Source: Clostridia bacterium
Lineage (GTDB): Bacteria > Bacillota > Clostridia > Oscillospirales > Acutalibacteraceae
Assembly (NCBI GenBank): GCA_017554405.1
Contig: JAFZIK010000042.1
Span: 1-45,481 of the forward strand
Direction of reading: 5' to 3'
Length of the DNA: 45,481 bases
How positions within the stretch are numbered: position 1 is the first letter of the stretch; the number at the start of each line of letters is the position of its first letter. The notes beneath the pieces are model-generated. The model made no database searches, had not been told where the DNA came from, and saw nothing but the letters and a program-made list of their open reading frames with translations. Position numbers and translations under genes: made by a program. Of this stretch, positions 33,831-43,067 are shown in pieces.

Positions 33831-34604
33831 ATGGGAACAAAATCCGAAAACAAAGGATACAAGCGCGGCAGAAAACTGCATAAGGGCAGATTGGCAATAC
33901 TCATTATTGCCGTTGTTGTTCTGCTCCTTTCGGTTTTTGCGGTTTTGCTGAGAACCGTCCTTTTCCCCGTAAAAAACGTTACGGTCACCGGTAACGGCGA
34001 AGGCGCTTTATATACGGACGAACAGATAATTACCGCGGCGGACCTTCGCGGAAAGCCCATAATGAGCGTATCTGCTAAAAAGCTTGAAGCCGCTTTGCAT
34101 AAAACGCTGCCTTATATCGAAACGGTTAAAATTAAGCGAGTATCGCTTGACAGTATCGAGATGGCGGTTACGTATGCAAAGGAGCGGTTTGCTTTTACGG
34201 GCGATAACGGATACTATATAGCCGGCGAGAACACAAGAGTTCTCGCGATTGCCGATGAACTGCCGGAAAATCTTGTTGCGGCGGCAGTTCCGGGCGCCGC
34301 CTATAAAATAGGTGATGAACCGGCGTTTAAAGACGATGAACAAAAGGAACTGTTTAAAAAACTCTATACATATTGCGATCAAAAAGGCGTTGATCTTAAC
34401 TCGATAGATTTAACCGATAAACTGCATATCAAGCTTAAAACCGGAAACAGATTTGAGGTTTTGCTCGGAAACAGCGAAAATATTACCGAAAAAATCGACC
34501 TTTTGACCGAAATGATGAATATGAACGGTGAGCGAAAAGGGACAATTAACCTTGAAATGTGGTCGCAAAGTAACAAAGAAGGCACATTTATACCGGGAAA
34601 TTAG
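33831..34604 (+). CDS. ftsQ: Cell division protein DivIB/FtsQ
   Basis: A 257-residue bitopic division protein. A basic cytoplasmic start (about 1-22) precedes one membrane segment (about 23-45). A POTRA domain follows (VKNVTVTGNGEGALYTDEQIITAADL...YIETVKIKRVSLDSIEMAVTY), then the beta domain (LNSIDLTDKLHIKLKTGNRFEVLLGN). It scaffolds FtsL and the septal PBP. RBS AAAGGAAAA precedes the ATG, 13 bases after murA. Confidence 0.9.
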   Translation: MGTKSENKGYKRGRKLHKGRLAILIIAVVVLLLSVFAVLLRTVLFPVKNVTVTGNGEGALYTDEQIITAADLRGKPIMSVSAKKLEAALHKTLPYIETVKIKRVSLDSIEMAVTYAKERFAFTGDNGYYIAGENTRVLAIADELPENLVAAAVPGAAYKIGDEPAFKDDEQKELFKKLYTYCDQKGVDLNSIDLTDKLHIKLKTGNRFEVLLGNSENITEKIDLLTEMMNMNGERKGTINLEMWSQSNKEGTFIPGN

Positions 34605-34634
34605 CGCATATCAAAGAATTTTGTAATAAAAGTA

Positions 34635-34661
34635 TTGAAATTTCAAAAAATGTGTGATAAT
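34635..34661 (+). promoter_or_regulatory. Probable ftsZ promoter
   Basis: The 113-base gap before ftsZ is very A+T rich. TTGAAA (34635-34640) and GATAAT (34656-34661, preceded by TGT) are 15 bases apart. A second TATAAT at 34672-34677 lacks a -35 partner. A separate ftsZ promoter is likely but the exact boxes are uncertain. RBS ACGGAGGA at about 34701-34708. Confidence 0.5.
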
Positions 34662-34717
34662 ATCTTATATATATAATACGCGAAATATCAATTTACATAA
34701 AACGGAGGAATTTTAAA

Positions 34718-35776
34718 ATGCCATTTGAAGTTGCAGAAGAGATGGAAAACGTAGTTCAGATCAAAGTTGTAGGTGTCGGCGGCGGCGGCGGTAACGCCAT
34801 TAACCGTATGGTTAACGCCGGCGTTCGCGGTGTTGAGTTTATAGCTATCAATACCGATAAAGCAGCGCTTTTCCTTTCAAAAGCGGATCAGAAGATCCAG
34901 ATAGGTGAAAAATCCTCAAGCGGTATGGGTGCCGGCGGTAATCCCGATAACGGCCGTGCCGCTGCGGAAGAATCCCGCGATGAGATAGCGGCGGCTATTC
35001 GCAGTGCCGATATGATTTTCATTACCGCGGGTATGGGCGGCGGAACCGGAACAGGTGCGGCTCCGATAGTTGCGGCTATAGCTAAAGAACTCGGTATACT
35101 TACGGTCGCTATCGTTACCAAGCCGTTTTTATTTGAGGGCAAGAAACGTATGTCTCAGGCGGAGGCGGGCATTGCCGCACTCGGCGAGCAGGTTGATAGC
35201 TTAGTGGTTATCCCCAACGAGCGCCTCAGCCGCGTTTCCGAACAGAAGATCACCTTTAAAAACGCTTTCATTATTGCCGATGACGTTCTTCGTCAGGGCG
35301 TTCAGAGCATTTCCGAACTTATCAACGTTACTGCTCTTGTTAACCTTGACTTTGCCGACGTTAAGTCGATCATGGCGGATGCTGGCTATGCCCATATGGG
35401 TGTTGGTGTTGCTACCGGCAGAGATAAGGCTGAGCAGGCGGCTCGCGCGGCTGTTACAAGCCCGCTTATCGAAACCTCTATGGATAATGCCCGCGGCGTT
35501 ATCATAAGCATTACCGGTTCTGATGATATCGGCCTTGAAGAGGTTGAGCTTGCGTCTTCGATCATCGCCGATATGGCTCATCCGGATGCCACCATTATTT
35601 GGGGCGCTCAGCTTGATGACAGTCTCGAGGATACCATCCGCGTTACCGTTGTTGCTACCGGTCTTGGCGATACAAAGAAAAAGGACGGCTCGGATCTGTT
35701 GGATGTTGTTAATTCAAGCTCCGATGATGATGACGAATCTTTCGGCGAACTCATGAAGATTTTCCCCAACGAATAA
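34718..35776 (+). CDS. ftsZ: Cell division protein FtsZ with an atypical short C terminus
   Basis: The tubulin-like GTPase that forms the Z ring. It has [11 protein letters not shown] near the N terminus, the tubulin signature GGGTGTG (107-113), NTDKAAL and the T7-loop region [11 protein letters not shown]. At 352 residues it is shorter than usual. After the GTPase domain there is only a short Asp-rich linker ending in [14 protein letters not shown]. The common FtsA/SepF-binding end (DIPxFLR-like) is missing. Upstream, ftsA is also absent, so membrane tethering probably uses another anchor. Confidence 0.95.
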   Translation: MPFEVAEEMENVVQIKVVGVGGGGGNAINRMVNAGVRGVEFIAINTDKAALFLSKADQKIQIGEKSSSGMGAGGNPDNGRAAAEESRDEIAAAIRSADMIFITAGMGGGTGTGAAPIVAAIAKELGILTVAIVTKPFLFEGKKRMSQAEAGIAALGEQVDSLVVIPNERLSRVSEQKITFKNAFIIADDVLRQGVQSISELINVTALVNLDFADVKSIMADAGYAHMGVGVATGRDKAEQAARAAVTSPLIETSMDNARGVIISITGSDDIGLEEVELASSIIADMAHPDATIIWGAQLDDSLEDTIRVTVVATGLGDTKKKDGSDLLDVVNSSSDDDDESFGELMKIFPNE

Positions 35777-35790
35777 TACGAGCATTTTCG

Positions 35791-35818
35791 CCCGAAGGCT
35801 TTGCCTTCGGGCTTTTTT
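35791..35818 (+). terminator. Intrinsic terminator after ftsZ
   Basis: CCCGAAGGC (35791-35799) pairs perfectly with GCCTTCGGG (35803-35811) around TTT, and C plus six T follow. It closes the dcw cluster. Confidence 0.96.
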
Positions 35819-35837
35819 GGAGTTTATTGGAGTTTAT

Positions 35838-38183
35838 ATGAAACTAAGCGAATTAAAAGTCGGAGAAACCGCGGTTGTTGATGCCGTTGGCGGCGAGGGC
35901 GCTCACCGTCAGCATTTTCTTGATATGGGTCTGTTGCCGGGCGCGCAGGTGACCTTAGTTAAGCTCGCGCCTATGGGAGACCCAATGGAGCTTAATATCC
36001 ACGGCTATGAGTTGACTCTCCGGGTGGATGACGCCAAAAACATTCAGATCACCCCGGTTAAAATCGCGCAGAGCGATAACGCGGTCCATAAAGTGCCGCT
36101 GACCGTAAGCGAGCATCCGGGCCTTGGCGAAGAGGGCAAATATCACGTTAAAACGGGCGTAAAGCTGCCGAAGGGCAAAATGCTTACCTTTGCGCTTGCC
36201 GGGAACCAGAACTGCGGAAAGACTACACTTTATAATCAGCTTACCGGCGCCAACCGCCACGTAGGCAATTTTCCGGGCGTTACGGTTGATAGAAAAAGCG
36301 GAGCGATAAAGGGTCAGCCCGATACGCTCGTTACCGATCTGCCGGGTATCTATTCGCTTTCGCCTTACAGCAGTGAGGAGATCGTTTCGCGCGAGTTTAT
36401 AATAGATGAAAAGCCCACCTGCATTATAAATATCGTTGACGCAACAAACATCGAGCGCAACCTTTATCTCACTATGCAGCTTATGGAGCTTGAAACGCCG
36501 ATGGTGCTTGCACTTAATATGATGGATGAGGTGCGCGGCAACGGCGGAACGGTGCTTATAAACGAAATGGAGAATATGCTCGGTATACCGGTCGTCCCCA
36601 TTTCGGCGGCTAAAAACGAGGGCGTTGATGAGCTTATTCGCCACGCCGTGCATATAGCAAAGTATAATGAAAAACCCGGTCGCACCGATTTTTGCGATAA
36701 AAATGAAGCCGGCGGCGCGGTGCACCGCGCGATCCACGGTATAATGCATCTTATTGAGGATCACTGTGCCGAGGTTGATATCCCGGTTCGCTTTGCGGCG
36801 TGCAAGCTGATAGAAGGCGACCCGCTTATAGGTGAAAAGCTAAACCTTACCGAAAACGAGCACGAGCTTATTGAACATATAATCGTTCAGATGGAGGAGG
36901 AACGCGGGCTTGACCGCGCCGCCTCGATAGCCGATATGCGGTTTTCCTTTATAAAACGCCTTACCGAAGCTTGCGTAATAAAGCCCAAAAAGAGCAGGGA
37001 ACATCAGCGCAGTCAGCGTATAGACGCTGTTCTTACGGGTAAATGGACGGCTATACCGGCGTTTATTGCGATAATGGCGGCGGTGTTCTGGCTCACCTTT
37101 GACGTAATAGGCGGGTTTTTGCAATCGTTGCTTGAAAGCGGCATAGATAAACTTACCGAAACGGTAGATACCGTTCTTATAAACACCGGCGTTAACGGCG
37201 CTATACGTTCGCTTATTATTGACGGCGTTTTTAACGGCGTTGGAAGCGTTATTTCCTTTATACCTATAATAGTAACGCTGTTTTTGTTCCTTTCGCTTTT
37301 GGAGGATAGCGGCTATATGGCGCGTATCGCATTTGTTACCGATAAACTTTTGCGCCGCGTTGGTCTTTCGGGCAGAAGTATAGTGCCTATGCTTATCGGC
37401 TTCGGCTGCACGGTCCCCGCCGTTATGGCGAGCAGAACTCTGCCTTCCGCGCGAGACCGCAGGATGACGGTCGTTTTAACGCCGTTTATGAGCTGCACCG
37501 CAAAACTGCCGGTATATGCCTTTTTTGCCGCGGCGTTTTTCCCGGAGCACGGCGGGCTCGTTATGATATCGCTTTACCTTTTGGGTATCCTTACGGCGAT
37601 ACTTCTGGCGTTTATCTTTAAAGGGACTCTCTTTAAAGGCGAGGCGGTGCCGTTTGTTATGGAACTGCCTAACTACCGTATGCCCGGCATAAAAAACGTG
37701 CTGAGGCTCCTGTGGGATAAAGCAAAGGACTTTTTATCCCGCGCCTTTACCGTTATTTTTATCGCATCTATGGTGATCTGGTTCTTAAGGAGCTTTGATT
37801 TTCGGCTCAACCTCGTTGCCGATTCAAAGGATAGCATCCTTGCCGCCGTTGCCGGGTTTATAGCGCCGGTATTCGCGCCGCTCGGGTTTGGTGATTGGCG
37901 GGTATCCACCTCGCTTATAGCCGGATTTATGGCAAAGGAAAGCGTTGTTTCCACCATCTCTGTTCTGTTCGGCAGCGTTAACGAAATAGCGGCGACGCTG
38001 AGTATTCAGGCGGTCGTTTCGCTTCTCGTGTTCTGCCTTTTGTATACGCCCTGCGTTGCCGCCGTTGCGGCTATACGCCGCGAGATAGGTCGCGGCTGGG
38101 CGGCGGTCACCGTGATAGGGCAGTGCGTTATCGCCTGGCTTGTTGCCTTTGCGGCGCACGGTATAGCGCTTTTGGTTTTATAA
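35838..38183 (+). CDS. feoB: Ferrous iron transporter, FeoA-FeoB fusion
   Basis: A 781-residue Fe(II) uptake protein. Residues 1-75 are an SH3-like FeoA domain (MKLSELKVGETAVV...GHYEL-type end). From about residue 115 comes the FeoB G domain with G1 GNQNCGKTT (about 121-129), NFPGVTVDRKSG, DLPGIYSL and NMMD. Two Gate regions and the membrane core follow (about 400-780), with GFGCTVPAVMASRTL containing the conserved Cys. The ATG at 35838 follows GGAG by five bases; the TTG at 35817 lies in the ftsZ terminator. In most bacteria FeoA is separate, so the fusion is notable. It stands alone, with no visible Fur-type operator. Confidence 0.94.
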   Translation: MKLSELKVGETAVVDAVGGEGAHRQHFLDMGLLPGAQVTLVKLAPMGDPMELNIHGYELTLRVDDAKNIQITPVKIAQSDNAVHKVPLTVSEHPGLGEEGKYHVKTGVKLPKGKMLTFALAGNQNCGKTTLYNQLTGANRHVGNFPGVTVDRKSGAIKGQPDTLVTDLPGIYSLSPYSSEEIVSREFIIDEKPTCIINIVDATNIERNLYLTMQLMELETPMVLALNMMDEVRGNGGTVLINEMENMLGIPVVPISAAKNEGVDELIRHAVHIAKYNEKPGRTDFCDKNEAGGAVHRAIHGIMHLIEDHCAEVDIPVRFAACKLIEGDPLIGEKLNLTENEHELIEHIIVQMEEERGLDRAASIADMRFSFIKRLTEACVIKPKKSREHQRSQRIDAVLTGKWTAIPAFIAIMAAVFWLTFDVIGGFLQSLLESGIDKLTETVDTVLINTGVNGAIRSLIIDGVFNGVGSVISFIPIIVTLFLFLSLLEDSGYMARIAFVTDKLLRRVGLSGRSIVPMLIGFGCTVPAVMASRTLPSARDRRMTVVLTPFMSCTAKLPVYAFFAAAFFPEHGGLVMISLYLLGILTAILLAFIFKGTLFKGEAVPFVMELPNYRMPGIKNVLRLLWDKAKDFLSRAFTVIFIASMVIWFLRSFDFRLNLVADSKDSILAAVAGFIAPVFAPLGFGDWRVSTSLIAGFMAKESVVSTISVLFGSVNEIAATLSIQAVVSLLVFCLLYTPCVAAVAAIRREIGRGWAAVTVIGQCVIAWLVAFAAHGIALLVL

Positions 38184-38214
38184 TATATATGTAGTATATC
38201 GTTCAAAGCGTAAA

Positions 38215-38240
38215 TGCGGCGGTGAGTGATCACCGCCGCA
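38215..38240. terminator. GC-rich hairpin after feoB
   Basis: TGCGGCGGTGA (38215-38225) pairs perfectly with TCACCGCCGCA (38230-38240) around GTGA. It is nearly the same sequence as the hairpin at 15298-15323 and again sits between convergent genes. Confidence 0.65.
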
Positions 38241-38282
38241 TATCTGTTATCTGACGTCTATCATTTGAAATTCATTTTCAGA

Positions 38283-38314
38283 AAACCGGTGGCACCGTTC
38301 GGTGCCGCCGGTTT
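38283..38314 (-). terminator. Terminator of the minus-strand microprotein gene
   Basis: A 14-bp stem, AAACCGGTGGCACC (38283-38296) with GGTGCCGCCGGTTT (38301-38314), around GTTC, with one wobble pair. Read on the minus strand, it ends in TTTTCTG just after the microprotein stop. Confidence 0.75.
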
Positions 38315-38328
38315 ACTATGGATTCTGT

Positions 38329-38442
38329 TCAGTTGCAACCGCAGCCGCAGCCGTTGTTATCGTTGTTGCCGCAGCAGCAAACGAGTAAAAGTATGAGGAT
38401 AAGAACCCAACTGCAATTACCGCCAAAACCATTGTTACACAT
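38329..38442 (-). CDS. 37-residue Cys-rich, Gly-rich single-span microprotein
   Basis: The ATG at 38442 lies eight bases after a perfect AAAGGAGGT (complement of 38451-38459), and the stop is at 38329-38331. The product starts MCNNGFGGNCSW and has a hydrophobic core VLILILLLVCCC (about 13-24). It ends in an Asn/Gly/Cys-rich tail with C-G-C-G-C. It holds eight cysteines in 37 residues. The GFGG-plus-hydrophobic layout recalls YjcZ-like small spore proteins, but no assignment is safe. It has its own terminator and is divergent from ctsR. On the minus strand upstream, AC-N17-CATAGTATG resembles a sigma-K-type promoter, which would suit a spore coat or mother-cell protein. The RBS, terminator and codon pattern make it a likely real gene. 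Confidence 0.72.
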   Translation of the reverse strand: MCNNGFGGNCSWVLILILLLVCCCGNNDNNGCGCGCN

Positions 38443-38525
38443 ATATAAAGACCTCCTTTTTTGTCTTTCAACACATACTATGCAATCTCGCTGAATGTTG
38501 TTAAAAAAATTTTTTATAAAACCTC

Positions 38526-38553
38526 TTGACTTTTACTGACTTTGGTGTATAAT
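38526..38553 (+). promoter_or_regulatory. Promoter of the ctsR-mcsA-mcsB-clpC operon
   Basis: TTGACT (38526-38531), a 16-base spacer and TATAAT (38548-38553). The CtsR operator begins four bases downstream. Confidence 0.85.
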
Positions 38554-38556
38554 AAA

Positions 38557-38573
38557 GGTCAGGAAAGGTCAAA
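38557..38573 (+). promoter_or_regulatory. CtsR operator
   Basis: GGTCAGG (38557-38563), three bases, then GGTCAAA (38567-38573). The known CtsR box is a tandem GGTCAAA heptad with three bases between copies, so one copy is perfect and one has two changes. Its position over the transcription start predicts heat-inducible autorepression. Confidence 0.88.
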
Positions 38574-38595
38574 AACATCAAAAAGGGTGATAATT

Positions 38596-39048
38596 GTGAG
38601 AATAAGCGATTTAATTACCGAAAGGATTCTACAGCTTCTTGATGAATCGGATGAAAGCACCGCTGAGATCCAGCGCAACGAGTTTGCAAACGGTATCGGC
38701 TGCGCGCCGAGCCAGATAAACTACGTTTTATCATCGCGGTTCACCCCGGAACACGGCTTTATTATAGAGAGCCGCAGGGGCGGCGGCGGTTATATTAAGA
38801 TAAAACGCGTTGTGCTTGACGGCTCCTCCGCGATAATGCACATAATAAACTCGATCGGCGATGAGATCGACGCGATGTCCGCGCGTATACTTATAGAAAA
38901 CTGCTACGGCGCGGGGCTTATCGATAAGCAGAGCGCCCGGCTTATGGACGCGGCTATATCGAAAAACGTTATGCACTCGCTTCCGCCCGAGATCAGGGGC
39001 TCTGTGCGAGCTTCAATTCTGAAAGAATTGCTTTTGGTGCAGCTTTGA
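38596..39048 (+). CDS. ctsR: Stress-gene repressor CtsR
   Basis: A 150-residue repressor of class III heat-shock genes. The N-terminal winged helix reads ISDLITERILQLL...EIQRNEFANGIGCAPSQINYVLSSRFTPEHGFIIESRRGGGGYIKI, including the Gly-rich wing that senses heat. The C-terminal dimer domain follows. The GTG at 38596 is chosen over the GTG at 38542, which lies in the promoter; AAAGGGTG is the RBS. First gene of the clp operon. Confidence 0.96.
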   Translation: MRISDLITERILQLLDESDESTAEIQRNEFANGIGCAPSQINYVLSSRFTPEHGFIIESRRGGGGYIKIKRVVLDGSSAIMHIINSIGDEIDAMSARILIENCYGAGLIDKQSARLMDAAISKNVMHSLPPEIRGSVRASILKELLLVQL

Positions 39049-39071
39049 TTATATATGAAAGGACTGATACT

Positions 39072-39560
39072 ATGCTGTGCGAAAAATGCAAAAAGAATAT
39101 TGCAACCACCCATATCCGTTCTATTGTTAACGGCAAAAAGACCGAAATGCACCTTTGCGCCGAATGCGCCGCAAAAGAGGGCATTTCCGGGATAAACGAC
39201 GCGGGGCTCGGCGGTATGCTGGCTTCGATGTTCGGCGACGTGCTATCGCTTGATCCCGCCGCTTCGCTCGTTAAATGCGATTGCTGCGGAAGCACGTTCC
39301 ATGATATCTCAAAAACCGGAAAAGCGGGATGCCCGCAATGCTACAAGACCTTTTATAACGAGTTTTTACCCTATCTTAAAAGGGTCCACGGCTCTATCCG
39401 CCACGTAGGCAAAACGCTCCACGCCCCCGCCGCCGAGCAGGAGCCGCAGAATGATATTATGAAGCTTAAAAACGAGCTTGCCGAGCTTGTGCGTGAGGAA
39501 AAATTCGAGCAGGCGGCAGAGGTTCGCGATAAGATAAAGGAACTGGAGGCGGGAGCATGA
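39072..39560 (+). CDS. mcsA: McsA, activator of the McsB arginine kinase
   Basis: A 162-residue protein with zinc-type CxxC pairs (MLCEKCKKN, HLCAECAA, CDCCGSTF, GCPQCYK) and a C-terminal UVR motif (LVREEKFEQAAEVRDKIKELEAG). McsA binds and stimulates McsB and links to ClpC. Start at the ATG at 39072 behind GAAAGGA. Its end overlaps mcsB by four bases. Confidence 0.94.
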   Translation: MLCEKCKKNIATTHIRSIVNGKKTEMHLCAECAAKEGISGINDAGLGGMLASMFGDVLSLDPAASLVKCDCCGSTFHDISKTGKAGCPQCYKTFYNEFLPYLKRVHGSIRHVGKTLHAPAAEQEPQNDIMKLKNELAELVREEKFEQAAEVRDKIKELEAGA

Positions 39561-40570
39561 GCTGCTGGTATAACAACGCCGCGCCGGACGGCGATATCGC
39601 CGTAAGCACGCGCATAAGACTTGCAAGGAACATAAACGGGTTTCCGTTCCCGGCAAAAATGAGCGATGAGCAAAGGCGCGAGGTAAACGCCAAAATCAAG
39701 AACGCCGTTTCCGGCAATATTAAAACCGACCTAAAATATATAGATATGCGGGACGTTCCCGAAAACGAGCGGTATTCGATGGTGGAAAGGCATATCGCAA
39801 GCCGCGAGTTTGTATCAAATTGCGAAAATAAGGCGATACTTTTATCTGAGGACGAAACCGTAAGCATAATGATAGGCGAGGAGGATCATATAAGGATACA
39901 GGTTATCCTGCCGGGTTTACAGCTTGAAAAGGCATACGCTATCGCCGCCGATATAGATAACAAGCTTTGCGCGGCGCTCGATATCGCATTTGATCCCACC
40001 CTTGGCTTTCTTACCGAGTGTCCCACCAATTTAGGCACCGGGCTTCGCGCTTCGGTAATGCTTCATTTGCCCGTTATTGAGTCTCGGGGTGAAATGGCAT
40101 CCTTTACCGAATCGGTGAACAAGATCGGTTATACCGTTCGCGGTATGTATGGCGAGGGCTCAAACGCCGCCGGATCGCTTTATCAGATATCCAATCAGAT
40201 AACGCTCGGCATAAGCGAGGAAGACGCGATAAACAATCTTAAGATCATTGCCGACCGTATTATAAAAAAGGAAAGGGAATCAGAAAAAAGTTTAAACAAG
40301 ATCAAAACCGAAGACCTTTGCATGCGCGCTCTCGGCACGCTTAAATATGCGCGTATGCTTTCGAGTGCCGAGCTTATAACGCTTATCAGCCGGGTAAAAC
40401 TCGGGCTTAATACAGGCGCTATAAAAGGGGATATAAACCCCATAAAAATACTTATCGAGGGTCAGCCGTATATGCTTATGAAAACCTACGGCAATATGAC
40501 CGACGGCGAGCGCGATATCAACCGTGCGCAAGCGGTGAGAAACGCGCTCTCAAACGTGCGGGAGGACTAA
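39557..40570 (+). CDS. mcsB: Protein arginine kinase McsB
   Basis: A 337-residue member of the phosphagen kinase fold that phosphorylates arginines on misfolded proteins, marking them for ClpC-ClpP. Marks are DIAVSTRIRLARNINGFPFP near the start, a CPTNLGTGLRASVMLHLP loop with the catalytic Cys, and RGMYGEGSNAAGSLYQISNQ. It overlaps mcsA by ATGA, so the two are translationally coupled. Confidence 0.96.
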   Translation: MSCWYNNAAPDGDIAVSTRIRLARNINGFPFPAKMSDEQRREVNAKIKNAVSGNIKTDLKYIDMRDVPENERYSMVERHIASREFVSNCENKAILLSEDETVSIMIGEEDHIRIQVILPGLQLEKAYAIAADIDNKLCAALDIAFDPTLGFLTECPTNLGTGLRASVMLHLPVIESRGEMASFTESVNKIGYTVRGMYGEGSNAAGSLYQISNQITLGISEEDAINNLKIIADRIIKKERESEKSLNKIKTEDLCMRALGTLKYARMLSSAELITLISRVKLGLNTGAIKGDINPIKILIEGQPYMLMKTYGNMTDGERDINRAQAVRNALSNVRED

Positions 40571-40597
40571 AGCCCTCCGCCGGAAGGAGGCATTTAT

Positions 40598-43054
40598 ATG
40601 AGATACAATTTTTCAGGCTTTACCGAAAAGGCAAACGAGGCGCTCAATCAGGCGATCAACTCCGCCCAGGTGTTAGGTCACACCTACGTTGGCAGTGAAC
40701 ATCTGCTTTTGGGACTTTTGCGGGTTGGCAGCGGCGTTGCGGCATCGGTGCTTAATTCCTTTGGTGTAAACGCCGAAAACATAGAAGATAAGATGCGCAA
40801 CACGATAGGCGTTGGAACGCCTACGCGGCTTTCGCCCGATTATTTCACGCCGCGGGCAAAAAGAGTGATCGAAACGGCAATAGCCGGTTGCAACAACCTC
40901 GGCAAAAAATACGTTGGGACCGAGCATATACTAATAGCCATATTGGGCGAGGGCGAGAGCTATGCCATAAGGTTTTTAAGCGAACTCGGCGTTGATATCG
41001 CGGCGCTTACCGCAAGCGCTTTGGGCGAGGCGGGCATAAATCCCGATGATATCGCGGGCGCTGAAGAAGCCGGATACGCCGGCGGCGATGAAAAGCCGCA
41101 AAAGGGCAAAGGCGGCGGTCTTAATAAATACGGCGTAGACCTTACCGAAGAGGCAAAAAAAGGCAAGCTTGATCCGGTGATCGGCAGATCTAAGGAGATC
41201 GAGCGGGTCATTCAGATCCTTTGCCGCAGAACGAAAAACAACCCCTGCCTTATAGGCGAGCCGGGCGTTGGTAAAACCGCGGTCGTTGAGGGTCTGGCGC
41301 AAAAAATAGCCGCCGGAGACGTGCCCGAAATACTCGCGGATAAGCGGGTATTCTCGCTTGATCTTACCGGTATGGTGGCGGGCACTAAATACCGCGGCGA
41401 TTTTGAGGAACGCATTAAATCGGTGATAAACGAGGTAAAAAAGGCAAAAAATATTATCCTCTTTATCGATGAGGTGCATACAATCATAGGCGCCGGCTCG
41501 GCAGAGGGCTCTACCGATGCGGCAAACATCCTAAAACCGTCGCTCGCGCGGGGGGACTTCCAGGTCATCGGCGCAACCACCATAACCGAATACCGCAAGA
41601 ATATCGAGAAGGATTCCGCGCTTGAGCGCCGTTTCCAGCCGGTAACGGTAGCAGAGCCGAGCGAGGAAGACGCCCTTTTGATACTTAAGGGCTTAAAGGA
41701 TAAATACGAAGCGCACCACAAGGTGCATATAACCGATGAGGCACTATCAGCCGCGGTAAAGCTTTCGGCAAGATATATAAACGATAGATTCCTGCCGGAT
41801 AAGGCGATAGACCTTATCGACGAGGCGGCTTCAAAGGTGCGCCTTGCCGCATCCGCCGCGCCGGACGATATCAAGACCGCCGAAAAGGAGCTTTCCGCCC
41901 TGCAGGCTGAAAAAGAGGACGCGATAAAATCGCAGGAGTTCGAGCGCGCCGCATCTGTGAGAGACACCATAACCGAAAAGGCAAAGGAGCTTGAGGAGAA
42001 GAAAAAGCAGTGGCATGAAAAGAACGCGCACGCCTCGGGCGAGGTCACAGAACAAACGGTAGCCGATATAGTATCGCTCTGGACCGGCGTTCCGGTAACC
42101 CAGCTTACCGAGGAGGAAAGCGCGCGCCTTTTGCGGCTTGAGGATGAACTGCATAATCGCCTTGTAGGTCAAAACGAGGCGGTAACGGCGGTAGCCCGCG
42201 CGATCCGCCGCGGCAGGGTAGGGCTTAAGGACCCGAAAAGACCTATCGGTTCATTTATATTCTTAGGACCCACCGGCGTTGGTAAAACCGAGCTTTGCAA
42301 GGCGCTGGCGCAGGCGATGTTCGGCAGCGAAAATATGATGATAAGGCTCGATATGTCCGAATATATGGAAAAGCATACCGTTTCCCGCCTTGTTGGTTCG
42401 CCGCCAGGATACGTCGGCTTTGAAGAGGGCGGTCAGCTCACCGAAAAGGTGCGCAGAAGCCCATATTCCGTGGTGCTTTTTGATGAGATCGAAAAAGCGC
42501 ATCCGGACGTTTTTAATATTCTTTTGCAGATACTGGAGGACGGCGTTCTGACCGATTCTCAGGGGCGCAAGGTCGATTTTAAAAACACGGTAATTATTAT
42601 GACTTCCAACATAGGCGCCCGCCTTTTGACCGAAAAAAAGGTAAGCTTCGGCTTCGGCGATAAATCCGCCGACGCGGGCGATAACGCCGATATAAAGGAA
42701 AAGGTGCTATCCGAGCTTAAAGGCGCTTTCAGACCGGAATTTTTAAACCGCGTTGACGATATTATAGTTTTCTCGCGGCTTAAAAAGGATGAAATAAAGG
42801 TAATAGCCCAAAAGATGCTTGAAAACCTCAATACCCGCCTTTCGAATCTCAATATAACGGCGAGCTTTACCGATGCGGTTATCGAAAAACTCGCGGAAAA
42901 GGGCTTTGACGATACCTACGGTGCCCGACCGCTTCGCCGCGAGATACAAAACGATATCGAGGATAAGCTCAGCGAACTTATCCTCGAAGGCAAGATCAAA
43001 AACGGCGATACCGTTACCGTTGACCTTAAAGACGGCGAATTTACATTTAATTAA
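40598..43054 (+). CDS. clpC: AAA+ unfoldase ClpC
   Basis: An 818-residue Hsp100 unfoldase that feeds phosphoarginine-marked proteins to ClpP. Two N-terminal Clp repeats (about 1-145) come first. AAA-1 follows, with Walker [10 protein letters not shown] (about 221-229) and [11 protein letters not shown] middle UVR-type coiled coil ([25 protein letters not shown]) precedes AAA-2, with GPTGVGKTE (about 557-565). Then comes the sensor and C-terminal domain. RBS GGAAGGAGG. The middle domain is the McsA/McsB docking site in Bacillus. Confidence 0.97.
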   Translation: MRYNFSGFTEKANEALNQAINSAQVLGHTYVGSEHLLLGLLRVGSGVAASVLNSFGVNAENIEDKMRNTIGVGTPTRLSPDYFTPRAKRVIETAIAGCNNLGKKYVGTEHILIAILGEGESYAIRFLSELGVDIAALTASALGEAGINPDDIAGAEEAGYAGGDEKPQKGKGGGLNKYGVDLTEEAKKGKLDPVIGRSKEIERVIQILCRRTKNNPCLIGEPGVGKTAVVEGLAQKIAAGDVPEILADKRVFSLDLTGMVAGTKYRGDFEERIKSVINEVKKAKNIILFIDEVHTIIGAGSAEGSTDAANILKPSLARGDFQVIGATTITEYRKNIEKDSALERRFQPVTVAEPSEEDALLILKGLKDKYEAHHKVHITDEALSAAVKLSARYINDRFLPDKAIDLIDEAASKVRLAASAAPDDIKTAEKELSALQAEKEDAIKSQEFERAASVRDTITEKAKELEEKKKQWHEKNAHASGEVTEQTVADIVSLWTGVPVTQLTEEESARLLRLEDELHNRLVGQNEAVTAVARAIRRGRVGLKDPKRPIGSFIFLGPTGVGKTELCKALAQAMFGSENMMIRLDMSEYMEKHTVSRLVGSPPGYVGFEEGGQLTEKVRRSPYSVVLFDEIEKAHPDVFNILLQILEDGVLTDSQGRKVDFKNTVIIMTSNIGARLLTEKKVSFGFGDKSADAGDNADIKEKVLSELKGAFRPEFLNRVDDIIVFSRLKKDEIKVIAQKMLENLNTRLSNLNITASFTDAVIEKLAEKGFDDTYGARPLRREIQNDIEDKLSELILEGKIKNGDTVTVDLKDGEFTFN

Positions 43055-43067
43055 AGGATGGTTAAAA

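Noticed and set aside
35955..36764. 269-residue antisense frame inside feoB
   Set aside because: Lies wholly opposite the conserved G domain; composition is typical of a shadow frame.
32528..38480. CATAGTATG before murA and on the minus strand before the microprotein as a shared sporulation promoter
   Set aside because: Two copies of a 9-mer are not far from chance in this length, and murA lacks a fitting -35. Kept only as weak support for the microprotein.
41212..42048. 278-residue antisense frame inside clpC
   Set aside because: Ser-rich shadow of a well-conserved gene, with no RBS or family resemblance.
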